A stretch of 64,000 bases of DNA, from assembly GCA_030710605.1 (NCBI GenBank), contig CP092876.1, forward strand, positions 63,364,115 to 63,428,114, written 5' to 3'. Made by a program: the position numbers and the translations under genes. Of the stretch, positions 32,951 through 44,505 are shown piece by piece; position 1 is the stretch's first letter, and every line of letters begins with the position of its first letter. This DNA is from Cordylochernes scorpioides. Lineage: Eukaryota; Arthropoda; Arachnida; Pseudoscorpiones; Chernetidae. The notes under the pieces are model-generated. The model worked only from the letters and a program-made list of their open reading frames with translations, did not search any database and had not been told where the DNA came from.

Positions 32951-33884
32951 TATTTATATATTTGAAAATATTTATGAAAATAAATGTATTGGTAAACATT
33001 TTCTTGATATAAACTTGCAATGGTATGCATTTCATCTAAATTATGATTAAATTTTATGCTTACAAAGTCATTATCTTCAAAATATTTTGATGACAGCGAT
33101 GACATCGTTTTCTTTTTAAAATGAAATATTTTCAAATAGTTTTTTCAGAAAATTGAGATAATTCTGAAAAATGAATGTTATATTCATGATCTACGGGTTG
33201 GAATTTACTAGAAACAACTTTCAAATATTGAGAAGGAAAAAGTGTGTGTACTAGTGTAATTGAATGTATAGCTAAAATAATTATTATATATAATATGATA
33301 CTTTTGGATTTGTTCTTTATAACAAAACATCTATTCTCTATAAAAGTTCCAGACATAATCCCGACAGCCTAAATACTGACAGTCTAAAATTCTTAAAGGA
33401 ACAAAATTTCAGACCAAGACCAGACAGACCGAAATTCTGAAAAGATTGATCCAACAAATAATGAATCTAAACAGGTATTAGCATGTTATTAAATATTATT
33501 GAATCAGAAAAATATATATTCCTCAGTTTTCTATTTCAAATTTTCAGGATTTTATTTCTGTCTGTTATTCTGTTGGCATTTTGATACCCTGTCAGGATTT
33601 TGCCCCAGACCCATTCTATATACACTCAATGAAAAGCCTAGCATTTCACAGTTAATACTTCTATTTATCTTATATTTGAAATTTTTTTCATTTGTGTATA
33701 AGTGTATATGCATATTCTAGATAATCTTAAAGTACTAAAAGCTTTGACTTGATGAAGATATAAATGAATTGATATCAAATATAACATGCAGGACATTAAG
33801 AAAAACAATTAAACATTATATTGCATAAGATGTTCAAAAAAAAGATACACATATTTGAGATCTTTTTTTTTTTTTATTTAAATG
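32951..33884. other. AT-rich stretch, no gene
   Basis: Short frames only. Small tandem similarity ('gacagtctaaaattc', 'gacagaccgaaattc') near 33370-33440. Nothing assignable. Confidence 0.5.
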
Positions 33885-33890
33885 TTTATT
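33885..33890 (-). terminator. Poly(A) signal AATAAA overlapping the copy C stop codon
   Basis: Minus strand GTG TAA TAAAC, as in copies A and B. Confidence 0.6.
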
Positions 33891-36730
33891 ACACTATCCG
33901 GGTATAGAAATTATAGTCGCTGTTTCCGTAGAAGAAGCCGGACGCGGTGAAGATGACGTCATCGCCCCTCACCTCGAAGCCGTCCTCGCCTCCGAAGACC
34001 TCGGTGACGGGGAAGGCTCGCGGCTCGGCGTCGTTGGTAAACTGCACTCCAACCTGGCCAGAGACGGTGATCTCGCAATTCCAGTCAGCTGAAACCTGGT
34101 TCACAGACATTGAATGTCAAGAATGTTATCTTATACTAATTTTGAAAATATATTTTGATCTTTCAACTTAAATCAACATATATTTATTCAATTTGGTCAT
34201 TTTCGGGTTTCAATTTTAAAATGTATTTATATTTAGTAGTCAAAATTACATGACACATAGAGACTGAAAGAAAAACTTTTAAAAGCACTTTTTAAATGAA
34301 CCTCTTCATGCTAAGGTATTTTTACATGTTTCAGAGTTAGCTCTATCTTTCTATATATAAAATGCGAATTGTTAAAACTTATTTAAAAATGTAGCTTTTT
34401 ATACCTCATTACTATAAATCGGACTGTCACAGAAGGTTACTTTGAAAAAACCTCCACTTTCCTTTTTTTCTTTCAAATAAAATGACTGTTTTCTGAAAAA
34501 CAAAAATATTCAATTTAACAATGAAACTATATGAATATATAGGCGTGAAAGACTATATTGATTATAAAGATAAGAAAATTCAAATGATGGTAGAATATAG
34601 GGTTGCGGTAAATTAAGAATATCTCATAATTACGACCATTTCTCTATCGTGTTTTAGGTAAAATCAACACAGTGTAGCTACTCTGTTGATTCTTTGCATG
34701 TTTTAATAGTTAATATAACACCCTGTACATAAGGGTTCACAACAGCAATTGTTTGGATAAACGTACATACCTGGCGTTTCACTACCACCCACTCCATATC
34801 TATGGACTGCCCAGGTTTCAGGGTTGTGTTAAAGTAGGCCACCTGATTGCGGCTGGCAGAGGCGATGCGTTGGCTAGGTTTTAGCGTGTCAAGTCGGACT
34901 TCCGTGTTGTTGAGCTGAGGCGCGAGTAGCTCACGCGGAGCATTTGACAGCACTTTCAGCCTCACTTCCATATTGTGAAGCAGTCCCTTCAGTGGGTACC
35001 ACGAACCATCAGCGAGCGGAGACCACACTTTCTTCAGATACTTGCTGGACTCTTCTTCTTCGTTATTTTTCAAGGTCTCGGTACCCAGTACCTTCTCCAC
35101 GTCCAAATTCTCATCGATGGTGTACACCAGCTCGCTGGGGGCCACCTCTACCTTGGAACTGGAAACATTGGAAGATAAAAGTAACTCTACTCAATTCAAT
35201 GTTATATTAGACCATAATTTTTAATATTATGAATTAAGGCGTCATCTTGTATGATAAATATAAACCATTTTTTGATAGGTATGATTCTTTTTCAATCAAG
35301 CAATTATTTACTGCCCTTACTGCCTTCTCATTATTTTATCATTGCAGTAAGGGCAGTAAATAATTGCTTGATTGAAAAAGAATCATACCGCGTGTCAAAG
35401 ATTTATTCTACTATTCAATATAATATTGTAAAGTGTGTTGTGTGAAATCTATGTATTTGTCATTTCTATTGATATAAAACAATCACCAAACCAAAATATG
35501 ACATGAACTGAGGCCTACTATGATATTTTGAGGAAGGGTAAAATGATTGATGGGTGTATTTCTATATATTTTAAAAGTATATTTTATAAATACAATGAAA
35601 AGTATTTAGTATTGGGATTTTTACAGTATATTCTTTATTATCCAACTTTATAGACAATAGTTCAGTAGCTCTGAATCTATATAACTTCCATAAAAATGCT
35701 GTAAAAAAGAAAGACTTAACAGAACATCCAAACATACCAAATATTCTGTTTGATGAGAAGGACAGAGCCAATATCCAATTATTTGTTTAGGCAGGTACGA
35801 TAAGTTAACCCCCCACACTGATAAAACGGTTTTTACCTTACAACCCTGAACACTCGGATTTTCCTGGAAAATCACTTAAAGATTTCTTGAAATAGCCATG
35901 GCCCACCTGTGCTGTGTGAGCAGAAGAGCTTAAATTGACTTGTTCCATATGTAAATACCTGTTTTCTTTCCTCTTTTCGCTCTCCACTTCTCCCATCCAT
36001 ATTTCTATTTTTTTCTTATTTTTTATTCTTTCTTATAATCTGTATATATTTACCATATGTATATAATCTTTCTCCATTTTTTATTTCCCACTTTCATAAG
36101 TTTCCCCGTCTTGTAACCCCAAGGAGAATCCTCTGTAAGACCTGTGTGTCTTAATAAAGGCTTTTGTGTGTGTGTGTGTATATTGGGAATTTTAGAAATG
36201 AGCTACTTACTTTGACTTTTCTCCAAAGAGATCGACAGCTTTAACACCAGTGTTGAGTTCCACGGCTTTGTTCTGAGCCCAGGTTTTGGCGATCTGAGGC
36301 AGGTCCCATAGCTTGATGGTAATTTCTGCTCATTGGCCACAATTTGTTCTACCCGCGGTTTTTAAACAAGTAGATTGATATATGAATCAAATAAAGAACA
36401 CTAACATAAAGTATGTATGTGAAATTGTAAATAATATAATTAACTGTATGACCTCAAATAATCTTTCAGATGTTATTTCGAATCAAGGATCCAGGATTCC
36501 ATAATTTCCTAATAACCTGGCATTTTGCTAACAGGTTTTTAGGCTATTTGAATTCCAGATACCTATTTCGCTTATAATAGTGTGTTTTAAGTGTAATTTA
36601 TTGACATTAGTGAAGTTATCTGAAAAGAAATAGAGTGAAATAGGAAATTTATGGCAGATCAATACTCACCGTACTCTCCGAGAGCTGGGGCAGCTAGAGA
36701 CAGCAGTAGAAGACACCACACAGCAACCAT
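33889..36730 (-). CDS. Secreted aerolysin-like family protein, copy C (4 exons)
   Basis: Exons 36730-36670, 36325-36211, 35158-34771 and 34095-33889 (61, 115, 388, 207 nt) join in phase to 256 residues. The signal peptide is MVAVWCLLLLSLAAPALG. Exon 3 is 18 nt longer than in A and B, with the extra residues in an acidic NNEEEESS stretch that lies where an aerolysin-type hairpin loop would be. It keeps SNAPREL and AYFNTT and ends VKRQ. Exon 4 keeps SGQVGVQFT and the VFGGEDGF block, with one cysteine in WNCEI. Intron 2 holds a foldback (35281-35386) and what looks like a retroposon 3' end (to about 36180). Same family inference as copy A. Confidence 0.8.
35281..35386. repeat. Hairpin element in intron 2 of copy C
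   Basis: Perfect or near-perfect arms 'atgattctttttcaatcaag' and complement, with 'tactgcccttactgc' in the stem. Same family core as the 150-328 element. Confidence 0.75.
35850..36180 (+). repeat. Possible LINE/SINE 3' end in intron 2 of copy C
   Basis: The segment closes with 'cttaataaaggcttttgtg' and a (GT)n run, typical of retroposon 3' ends. No coding sequence is recognised, so the class is uncertain. Confidence 0.3.
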
Positions 36731-36762
36731 GGTGACAAATGTCAAGGCTTCTATCTATCTGT

Positions 36763-36776
36763 TCTTATCTCCACGA
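36763..36776 (-). promoter_or_regulatory. GATAAGA box upstream of copy C
   Basis: The minus strand reads CGTGGAGATAAGA, ending 33 nt before the ATG. Counterpart of the copy A and B boxes. Confidence 0.35.
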
Positions 36777-37182
36777 GACAGGGAACACCCATGTGCTCAT
36801 ATAGATCGTCCAACTATTATCATTGGCTCGCATGCCAGCTGTCAAAGTTCTGAATTTATCTCTCAAATATTCCTTGGTTTGAAATATTCTACTGTTTCAT
36901 ATATAGTCATCGAACTTTTCCTCTAAGAAATTTTATACCTTATTTTAAAAAATAGATGTAAACTCATTCAAATCATTCAGAAAATCTGAATATATGATGA
37001 TTGAATCAAAATTACATATATTTTTCCTGGTGAACGAATAAAATACAACATCAACTTGATAACTGTGCATCCTATATTAAATTATGCATGAATTTATCAT
37101 GTATATTCGTGGATTGTATTTCAAAAATACTCATTTATAAATATTTATTAAAACCGGTATAATTAACATTAAAGAACCTCTA

Positions 37183-38504
37183 CGAAATGTGTTCAAAAGG
37201 TATCGCGAATTTTGAATTTTCGCGGGTTACGTATATTCGAATATCGATCCATTTGTGGCTTTAGGTTGGTACTCATGTCTCTCACTTATGCCGACAAGCT
37301 CGGCCATTTTGAATGTTCACTTAATTGTTGACAGCTGCTTTGCTTGCGGGGTTTTGGATCGTCTTCGATTTTTACCTATTAAAAAAAATGGATCAAAGAA
37401 CCTGTATCAAATTTTGTGTGAAAAACGAAATTAAGTGCGCGGATGCATTCCGAATGTTGACTGTGGCATACGGAGAAGCTACCTTGGACCGAAGCAACGT
37501 TTATCGGTGGTACAAAATGCTCTCAGAAGGCCGAGAAGATGTGAACGACGAAGAGCGTGCCGGACGCCCGAGCACTTCAACAACAGACGAAAAAATTAAT
37601 GAAGTGGAGAAAATGATATTGGCCAATCGTCAAATCACCGTTAGAGAAGTTGCTGAGGACCTAAACATATCGATTGGCTCGTGCCATTCGATTTTTATCA
37701 ATGATTTGGGCATGAGACGGGTCGCCGCGAAATTCGTACCAAAATTGCTCAATTGCGACCAAAAACAGCATCGCATGAACATTGCTAATAAGATGTTGGA
37801 CTCAGTCCGCGACGACCGAAATTTGCTCCAGAGGGTCATAACTAGAGACGAAGCGTGGGTTTATGGTTATGACGTGGAAACCAAAGCTCAATCATCTCAA
37901 TGGAAGCTGCCGCACGAACCAAGACCGAAAAAAGCGCGCCAAGTTCGGTCGAATGTGAAAGTTTTGCTGACAGTTTTCTTCGATTGCAGGGGCGTGGTGC
38001 ATCATGAGTTCTTGCCACAGGGTAGAACGGTCAATAAGGAATATTACCTGCAAGTTATGCGCAATTTGCGCGAAGCAATCCGCCAGAAACGCCCGGATTT
38101 GTGGAAGAACAAAATTGGCTTCTGCACCACGATAACGCCCCTTCTCACACATCGTTGCTTGTGCGCGACATTTTGGCCAAAAACAACACACTAATGATGC
38201 CGCAGCCACCGTATTCCCCAGATCTGGCCCCCTGTGACTTTCTCTTGTTCCCTAAACTGAATAGGCCCATGAAAGGACGACGTTACGCTACGCTTGACGA
38301 GATAAAGACGGCATTGAAGGAGGAGCTGAAAAATATTTTTAAAAAATGATTTTTTGAAGTGCTTCGAAGATTGGAAAAACCGTTGGCACAAGTGTATAAT
38401 ATCTCATGGGGATTACTTTGAAGGGGACAAAATAGGTATCCATGAATAAATAAATAATTTTTGAAAAAAACACAAAATTCGCGATACTTTTCGAACACAC
38501 CTCG
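37183..38504 (+). mobile_element. mariner DD34D transposon, copy 2
   Basis: 1322 bp, TA-flanked. The left end (cgaaatgtgttcaaaagg) differs from copy 1 at two bases, the right end is cgaacacacctcg. Very similar throughout to copy 1 but in the opposite orientation. Confidence 0.9.
37388..38449 (+). pseudogene. mariner transposase, two frameshifts
   Basis: ATG at 37388 (MDQRTCIKF). The frame runs through GRPSTSTTD and ITRDEAW, then loses one A in the run at 38111-38114 and shifts. HHDNAPSHTS and YSPDLAPCD continue in a second frame. An extra A near 38340-38347 shifts it again before the end at 38449. The two stop codons of copy 1 are absent here, so the copies died independently. Confidence 0.9.
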
Positions 38505-38756
38505 TAAGTCGAATCATAAAGATACTGTAACACAATAACTTTTGGAAGCTAAATAAACTGGAATGGCTTGACTTTAAGCCAGGTCTTTTTGCTGCTAGAA
38601 GACTTACGACATCAGCTTGTTTCTCATATTTCCAGCCTTCTAGAAATAAGGCCTTCAAATTTATTTTTGATACCCCCACATAATGTACGTACCCTATTTT
38701 CCAGCCGGCGTTGACTTTGATTCAATATATATGTATACTTATTACAAAACTATTTT

Positions 38757-38886
38757 AGAGGCGTAATATTATTATTTTTTTAAATAAAACAATTTCTACT
38801 GTCCTTACTGCGATGGAAAAATTAAAGGGAGGGCCTGGCTCATCAGTGGTGAACCCTCCCAGCGGTTTCACCAGTTTAATCTACCA
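38757..38886 (+). repeat. Dispersed repeat 'ccctcccagcggtttcacc'
   Basis: About 130 bp, nearly identical to 50815-50940 and inverted relative to 28215-28325. Confidence 0.7.
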
Positions 38887-39580
38887 TACCGCTGTTATAT
38901 TGCATTTTTGGAACTTCCTTTTATTGTTGACTGTTGTAAGACTCTTGGAATGGGTATTTTAGAAGAACTATGGACATAAGATTTTAGGACAGCAGAATTA
39001 AATATAATTATAAATATATAATATGCTTCGAGCAATCGCTCTTCCGCAATCATGTATACTTATATATTGTGTTTCTACTGGTGAAACAGAAATCAACTGA
39101 GAGTTGATTTAGGCTTTTTCTATGATATTTGTATAACCATTATTGGACAGGCCATGTATTATATGATACGGAGAATAATAATTTTTAAATCATTAGTTTA
39201 TCAGATAATTCTTGCGTAAAAAATTAAATTCCCATTCCAATAAATGCTTTGGTGTATTTTCAACTAAACGCCTCAAAACTGGTCTCACTTTATCAATGTT
39301 AATATATATATCAACAAATGTTTATCGAATTATTATTTCGACCTAAATTCTATAAATAATTGGAAATACGTTCATTATACAAATTATTATTATCAACTAT
39401 AAAACATTCAAGATCTTGTATATAAAAGATCATACCTTGTATATCAAATATACTGTATATATAATTGTTTGAATAATGAAACCTATCATTTTGCATGGAA
39501 TTCATTGGGATCATTCTGATGGCAAAAATACCTGAAAATAAGAAATAAAGAAAGAAAGTTGTTGTCAGGTCAGTACTTAC
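38887..39580. other. AT-rich stretch, no gene
   Basis: No gene is visible. Exons 2-4 that would belong to relic D1 are not found here. Confidence 0.5.
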
Positions 39581-39641
39581 TAGGCTGATCGAGGGCAAGC
39601 GTAGATAGAGACAACAGCAACAGACACCAAATAGCAAATAT
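39581..39641 (-). pseudogene. Orphan exon 1 (D1) of the secreted family
   Basis: 61 nt, the same length as exon 1 of the intact copies, with a GTAAGT donor. It encodes a signal-peptide-like IFAIWCLLLLSLSTLAL, but the initiator is ATA. A TATATAAAAG box lies 31 nt upstream (39672-39681 region). No exon 2 follows before copy C, 2.9 kb downstream, so this is a relic or, less likely, a non-coding alternative first exon of copy C. Confidence 0.7.
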
Positions 39642-39671
39642 GGTGACTTGGCAAGTTTTCTGACCATCAGG

Positions 39672-39683
39672 CTTTTATATATG
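39672..39683 (-). promoter_or_regulatory. TATA box of relic D1
   Basis: The minus strand reads CATATATAAAAG, a canonical TATA sequence, at the position where the intact copies have GATAAAAG-type boxes. Confidence 0.45.
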
Positions 39684-41004
39684 TGGTAGCAACTATGTAC
39701 TTTCTTAGACCTATAATCTTCTATCACAGGGTAGCGGATCAGCTTTAACTGTGATTTTGCTTGGCCTATCTCTTCAATTTTATCCTGGTCAATTTATACG
39801 GTTGTTTAATCTTGAATCGTAAACACGTTGTATTAAAGAGATAATCCCAAATTTATTCAACTTTGAAAATGTGTATTCAATTTAAATTGATTCTATAAAG
39901 GTTGTAAATACTATTATTGAGCCAGACAATCCATATATCTTTTATATTAACTTAAAAACAGTTTATGCAATATTAGATGGTATAAGGTTTCATATCATTT
40001 GTTTCATGGAATTAAATTCTATTTGTGAGGATATCTCTTTGTTTATTTTTAAAAGTAAATATAATTATTGTAAAGATTGCTTCCTTTTTACCTTTAGTAA
40101 TATTTTCACTGTATTATATTTTATTCAAATTCTACAGGATATAGCCAAACACACTAGACTTATATATGAAACTAGACTATTTTGCCAGATTTAGAAAATC
40201 ATATTCACACCTAGGAAATCATATTCAGTGCCGGGTTTACGTAGTTTTATGGGTTTTTCGATTTCATCAGTAACTTCAAGATAACTGATGTAATCTTGCG
40301 TTTTTATTCAGGGATAATTTTGAAAATGATGTTAATATAATCATAACTATCGCTTTTAAAACGGGATAAAATAGTAAATTACAGTTTAAAACAATTAATT
40401 TTGCTTCAAAGCCATTGTCTTGAAAAGGTCAAGTCTACAAAAATTCGGTTTACTGTAATATAAATTATTTAACATGTCTGTTCCTCAGTCAGGATAAAAA
40501 TTATATGAGTGATGATATAATGTTGACTAAAATATTTAATATATATATTGTAAAATTTCACTGAAGTTTAGAATGAGCATTCCACTATATATAAACGTCT
40601 TAAATTCAGTCAGATTGGTATTTTATATGGAGAGAAAATCCTTATCAGAGATAATAATGATTATATGGATGAGATTAAAATTCAAAATGGTCCATTCCTA
40701 ATGAAGGTTTCCTAAAAGGCTTTCTTGAAACCAAATGAAAAATCAAAATCTATGTTTGATAATTAGCATTTATCAGATAAATCGAATAATTAGTTTTGTT
40801 TTTGCTTAAAACTGTATTTTATTTCGAATCATAAAATCTAGAAATTCCATATCCTCTGAACATTTTTTTAACTTTATGTTTTAAACAGGCGGATTGTAAA
40901 CCTTATATAAAATTAAAACCCAGCATAAGAAAAAAAAAAACATTATCAACAAAATGCTTAGCATGATGAAGGGCATATTATAGATTAACTTCAAATATTT
41001 ATCA
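39684..41004. other. AT-rich stretch, no gene
   Basis: Short chance frames only, such as 40006-40194. Nothing assignable. Confidence 0.5.
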
Positions 41005-41215
41005 CACCATCCTGACTTGTACTCATAGTAACTGGCATCGCGGAAAACCGATACGCGGTAAAGATGACATTGTCACCCTTAAAATCGGACCTGTCCCGGG
41101 ATACGAAGACCTCGGTGACAGGGAAGGCTCGCGGCTCGGCGTCGTCGGTAAACTACACGCCGAATTGCCCAGAGATGGTGATCTACCCTCTCAGTCAGCT
41201 TTAACGTGGTTTAGA
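41005..41215 (-). pseudogene. Decayed exon 4 (D4) of the secreted family
   Basis: Minus-strand sequence keeps ctcggtgacagggaaggctc and gatgacattgtcaccc on the plus strand, as in the intact copies. It has frameshifts and a TAG where the others have Gln in GVQFT. No exon 3 lies to its right; the Gag-only element (41592) does. It is the last trace of another copy. Confidence 0.75.
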
Positions 41216-41591
41216 CGAATCTAAAAATCCACCAATTTCTAAATATTTCTGTTTGTATTGAATAGGTATGGCTGCAACAAAACTTAAAATCAATATGCAC
41301 TTAGTTTGCTCAGTATTTTAACAGTAAATATAGATTTTTATCTATATCAAACACAAAAATTAGAATACCCGTGAAGAGGGGAATTAAAAACTTATAGAAC
41401 TTTATTAATACGTTTCTTCATATTGAAGAACAAGGCCATTTAAAAATATATTTCACAGTGAGATATTTCTTATTGATGAATAAAAATATCATCACGTATG
41501 TAAATGTAAAAAAAAAAATTACTTCATTATTATAAAATGGTCCTTCCAAAAGAAAGTTAAGTAGAAATTCAACCATTTAAAAATAAATATA

Positions 41592-41901
41592 TGTCATAAT
41601 ATATGCTCTTCCAGGATTAATAAAACAATCCAACAGCCAACGAGAGAGAGATGGGCAGCTAAAGCTAAGAAAACTAACTTACGACCATTTTTTGGTCACA
41701 TTCCTGAGGGGGGCGTCACCACCTGGCGCTTATCTTTTGTTAGCCCCGCTTGTGTACACAGGGAAAAAAACAGTCGTTCAGCAGATAACGTCTCACTCGC
41801 CACCACTTTCTCTCTCGGCTGGCTGCCTGGATTTTTAGCTCTAACAACTCATCGTGTGATTATTTCTCAACTCACCACATCATTACCATTATATTGTCAC
41901 A
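41592..41901 (+). repeat. 5' LTR of Gag-only element
   Basis: 310 bp, TGTCATAATATATG...GTCACA, differing from 44506-44815 at about two bases. Preceded by TATA at 41588-41591. Confidence 0.9.
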
Positions 41902-41984
41902 TTGAAAAGTCGACAGGATAAGATCTGACCGGGAAGCAAATCCCTCATATACCAGAGCATGAAGAAACAAGAAGCCAAGCCACG

Positions 41985-43403
41985 ATGATCGAACAAACCC
42001 ACAACCAAGTTCCACAAGAACCAACGACCGACGCTTCTGTAGCCGCTTTCCTTCGAACTCTCACCCTCTGTCTCGACCAACTTTTAAACCGTGAGTCTGA
42101 AGAAGCAATCACCTACGACGGAGATGAACCTGCCGCACACTTCTTCTCACAACTTGAGTCCCAGCCGAACTTCCACAACTTAGAGCCAGCACGCCAAGCT
42201 CGAAAGGCTCTATCATCACTCAGAGGCGAACCTCGCAAAATTGCACAAGACTTAGCTCTACTCAATAAGACTTATGAAGAGGTCAAGGAGTCACTCTGCG
42301 CCGTCTATCCCCGACGCCCTAGCTTCACTCTTCAAGAGTTCTATGAACTTAAATGCACATCGATGGCCGAGATCGAGACCTACTACAAGAACAAGGTCCG
42401 AATAGGATTGGCGATCAACCTCCCTAAGAGTGCCATCGTGCAAGCACTATCCAACGGTGTGCCACGTAACTATGGCAACCTTTTAAAGATGGCACAACCC
42501 TCGGGACCAGAAGAATGGTTATGCTTAGCCCAACAGCTGACCTACGAAGGGGATAACACCAGCACTAAAGCTGCCCAACAACGATCACCGCGCCAGAGCA
42601 GAGCACCTTCCACCACCGTAGACAAGACCCCACCATATCCTTGCCGTTACTGTGGCCAGAAGCATTGCAACAAACAATGTCGTAAACAACCATTCGACGC
42701 CGACAATACTCTCCTTCACCAGGTACAGACTCCTGAACAGAGGTCTTCTCTCCGGGATGCGCAAATCCATCCCATCAAGCAAGCTATCACAAAACCAATA
42801 GCCACGTCCCAAATTTATCACGTCGCACCTTCCCAAGTCCCAATTGAACAGACTTCCCAAGTACAAATTGTACAGACTTCCCAAGTCCCAATTGAACAGA
42901 CTTTCCAAGTCCCAAATGAACAGACTTCCCAAGTACAAATTGCACAGACTTCCCAAGTCCCAATTGAACAGACTTCCCAAGTACAAATTGCACAGACTTC
43001 CCAAGTTCGAATTGAACAGACTTCCCAAGTCTCAATTGCACATACTCCCCAAGATCCCACTACCCCTGATCCACATGAGCTGATTGTGGAAGATGAGATG
43101 TCCAAGAACCCCCAACATGACAACCGCCAACTGTTAGAGGACACAGCCCTTAGTGACTCTAGCACGCCGGACAAGCGAGACAGCCCCAGTCTCAGTGAGG
43201 AGAAGTGCTACGAGAGCTTTGGTGACTGCGAGCATTCCGACTGTAGTAGAGTAATGGAAAACCCCACTGGAATAATTTCTTCCAACAACGCCGTCCCCTG
43301 CCAGTCTACGCCACCACGAGCGGATCAAGTCGCCTACGTCCCGCGGACTCGTCTACACGCCATGTACGGCAACCACATTCCCCATCGGGACTTTCCAACA
43401 TGA
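41985..43403 (+). CDS. Gag-like protein of the LTR element
   Basis: 472 residues from ATG at 41985 (MIEQTHNQVP). Residues about 10-200 are a helical Gag-type region (LCLDQLLNRESEEA, ARQARKALSSLRGEPRKIAQ, FYELKCTSMAEIETYYKNKVRIG). A zinc knuckle, C220-x2-C223-x3-H227-x4-C232 (CRYCGQKHCNKQC), follows. Residues about 283-358 are an 8-residue repeat (SQVPIEQT/SQVQIAQT, about nine copies). The C-terminal 110 residues are acidic and low in complexity. No protease DTG/DSG, RT or integrase motif is present in this frame or after it. Likely role: capsid assembly and RNA binding for the element. The frame is undamaged, which argues for recent constraint or very recent insertion. Confidence 0.85.
   Translation: MIEQTHNQVPQEPTTDASVAAFLRTLTLCLDQLLNRESEEAITYDGDEPAAHFFSQLESQPNFHNLEPARQARKALSSLRGEPRKIAQDLALLNKTYEEVKESLCAVYPRRPSFTLQEFYELKCTSMAEIETYYKNKVRIGLAINLPKSAIVQALSNGVPRNYGNLLKMAQPSGPEEWLCLAQQLTYEGDNTSTKAAQQRSPRQSRAPSTTVDKTPPYPCRYCGQKHCNKQCRKQPFDADNTLLHQVQTPEQRSSLRDAQIHPIKQAITKPIATSQIYHVAPSQVPIEQTSQVQIVQTSQVPIEQTFQVPNEQTSQVQIAQTSQVPIEQTSQVQIAQTSQVRIEQTSQVSIAHTPQDPTTPDPHELIVEDEMSKNPQHDNRQLLEDTALSDSSTPDKRDSPSLSEEKCYESFGDCEHSDCSRVMENPTGIISSNNAVPCQSTPPRADQVAYVPRTRLHAMYGNHIPHRDFPT
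42835..43060 (+). repeat. 24-bp in-frame coding minisatellite in gag
   Basis: About nine copies of a 24-bp unit ('cccaattgaacagacttccc'), alternating two variants encoding PIEQTSQV and QIAQTSQV. The frame is kept throughout. Confidence 0.9.
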
Positions 43404-44505
43404 ACCAAGTCTTCAACACAACCCAGCTTCGAAGTCCAACAGAAGCCCATCAACAGTGAGTGTTTAACTTTATTGTGATTTCATCCGTTTACATTTTTGC
43501 TTGTTATATATATCACATCCATGTTAGCCCACTTTTAGCACAGTTCATGCTCTAAATAACTTATCTCATATCAATTTTAAAACCATAATATGCTACAAGC
43601 TTCAAGCTTACAATGCCTTATTTTATTCTCAATAACATGTTCTCTCGGAAATTTTTCTTATCTTTCACCATCGCTCTTGAAAAAAAAAAAAAACTCTTGT
43701 TTTTAATTTTTCGTATATCAACTTATGTTTTTTTTATGAACCAATGACCAAATTTTCGCTGAACCTCTCAGTCTTTCTGCAGTGTATCTATTCCTACATT
43801 GAAACTTAGGTTCTGAAAGTCAAGGCTTTTTTTTTTCAACCATTCGACCTCAGAGGTCTTATTTTTGTCAATTGACCGCAAAGGTTCACTTTTTTTCTCA
43901 CTCGACCCCGAAGGTCTTTTTCACGTACGTGCATGTCCATTATTTGTTAAATTTATTAATTTTAGTGTCATCAAGAGAACCGCACATAAGTTGTCTGCCT
44001 AATCAATCTTCTTCATTCTAAAGTATCTCTGTAAAATGTCTCAATACGTTTTGTTGACGAATGCTGCAGAGATGACTATTTGCTCCAGCCTCTTTCTAAT
44101 GGCTTCCTTTGTTCATTTTAGAATGTTGAACCACTTACTTTAGAGCTCTCTTACTTTCCACCTTTTCTTTCTCTTCACCTCCTCATTCACGTATCCATAT
44201 TGTACATAGCTATGATTGTCCATACCTACACTCTGTACCATATTAACCTACACATAAAATTAATTTGTATATAGCCTTTTATAACCTTGATATTTTCAAA
44301 ATCTCCCATAAATGTCAAACTCTCCGGTGTTGTAAAACTGCTTGTAAATAATATTTACTTGTGTACTATACAGTATTTTATTTACATAAAACTATGTCAC
44401 CATTACCTTAACTAATTTTAATTGTAAAATTATTTTCTCTATTCCTGGCTTCTCCAGCTTTAAATATACTTAAACCATGTTCAGCCTTCTTCAACGGGGG
44501 CCATA

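Noticed and set aside
42585..43174. Several open frames antisense to gag
   Set aside because: Created by the 24-bp repeat, whose period is a multiple of three, so all frames stay open; the plus frame has the zinc knuckle.
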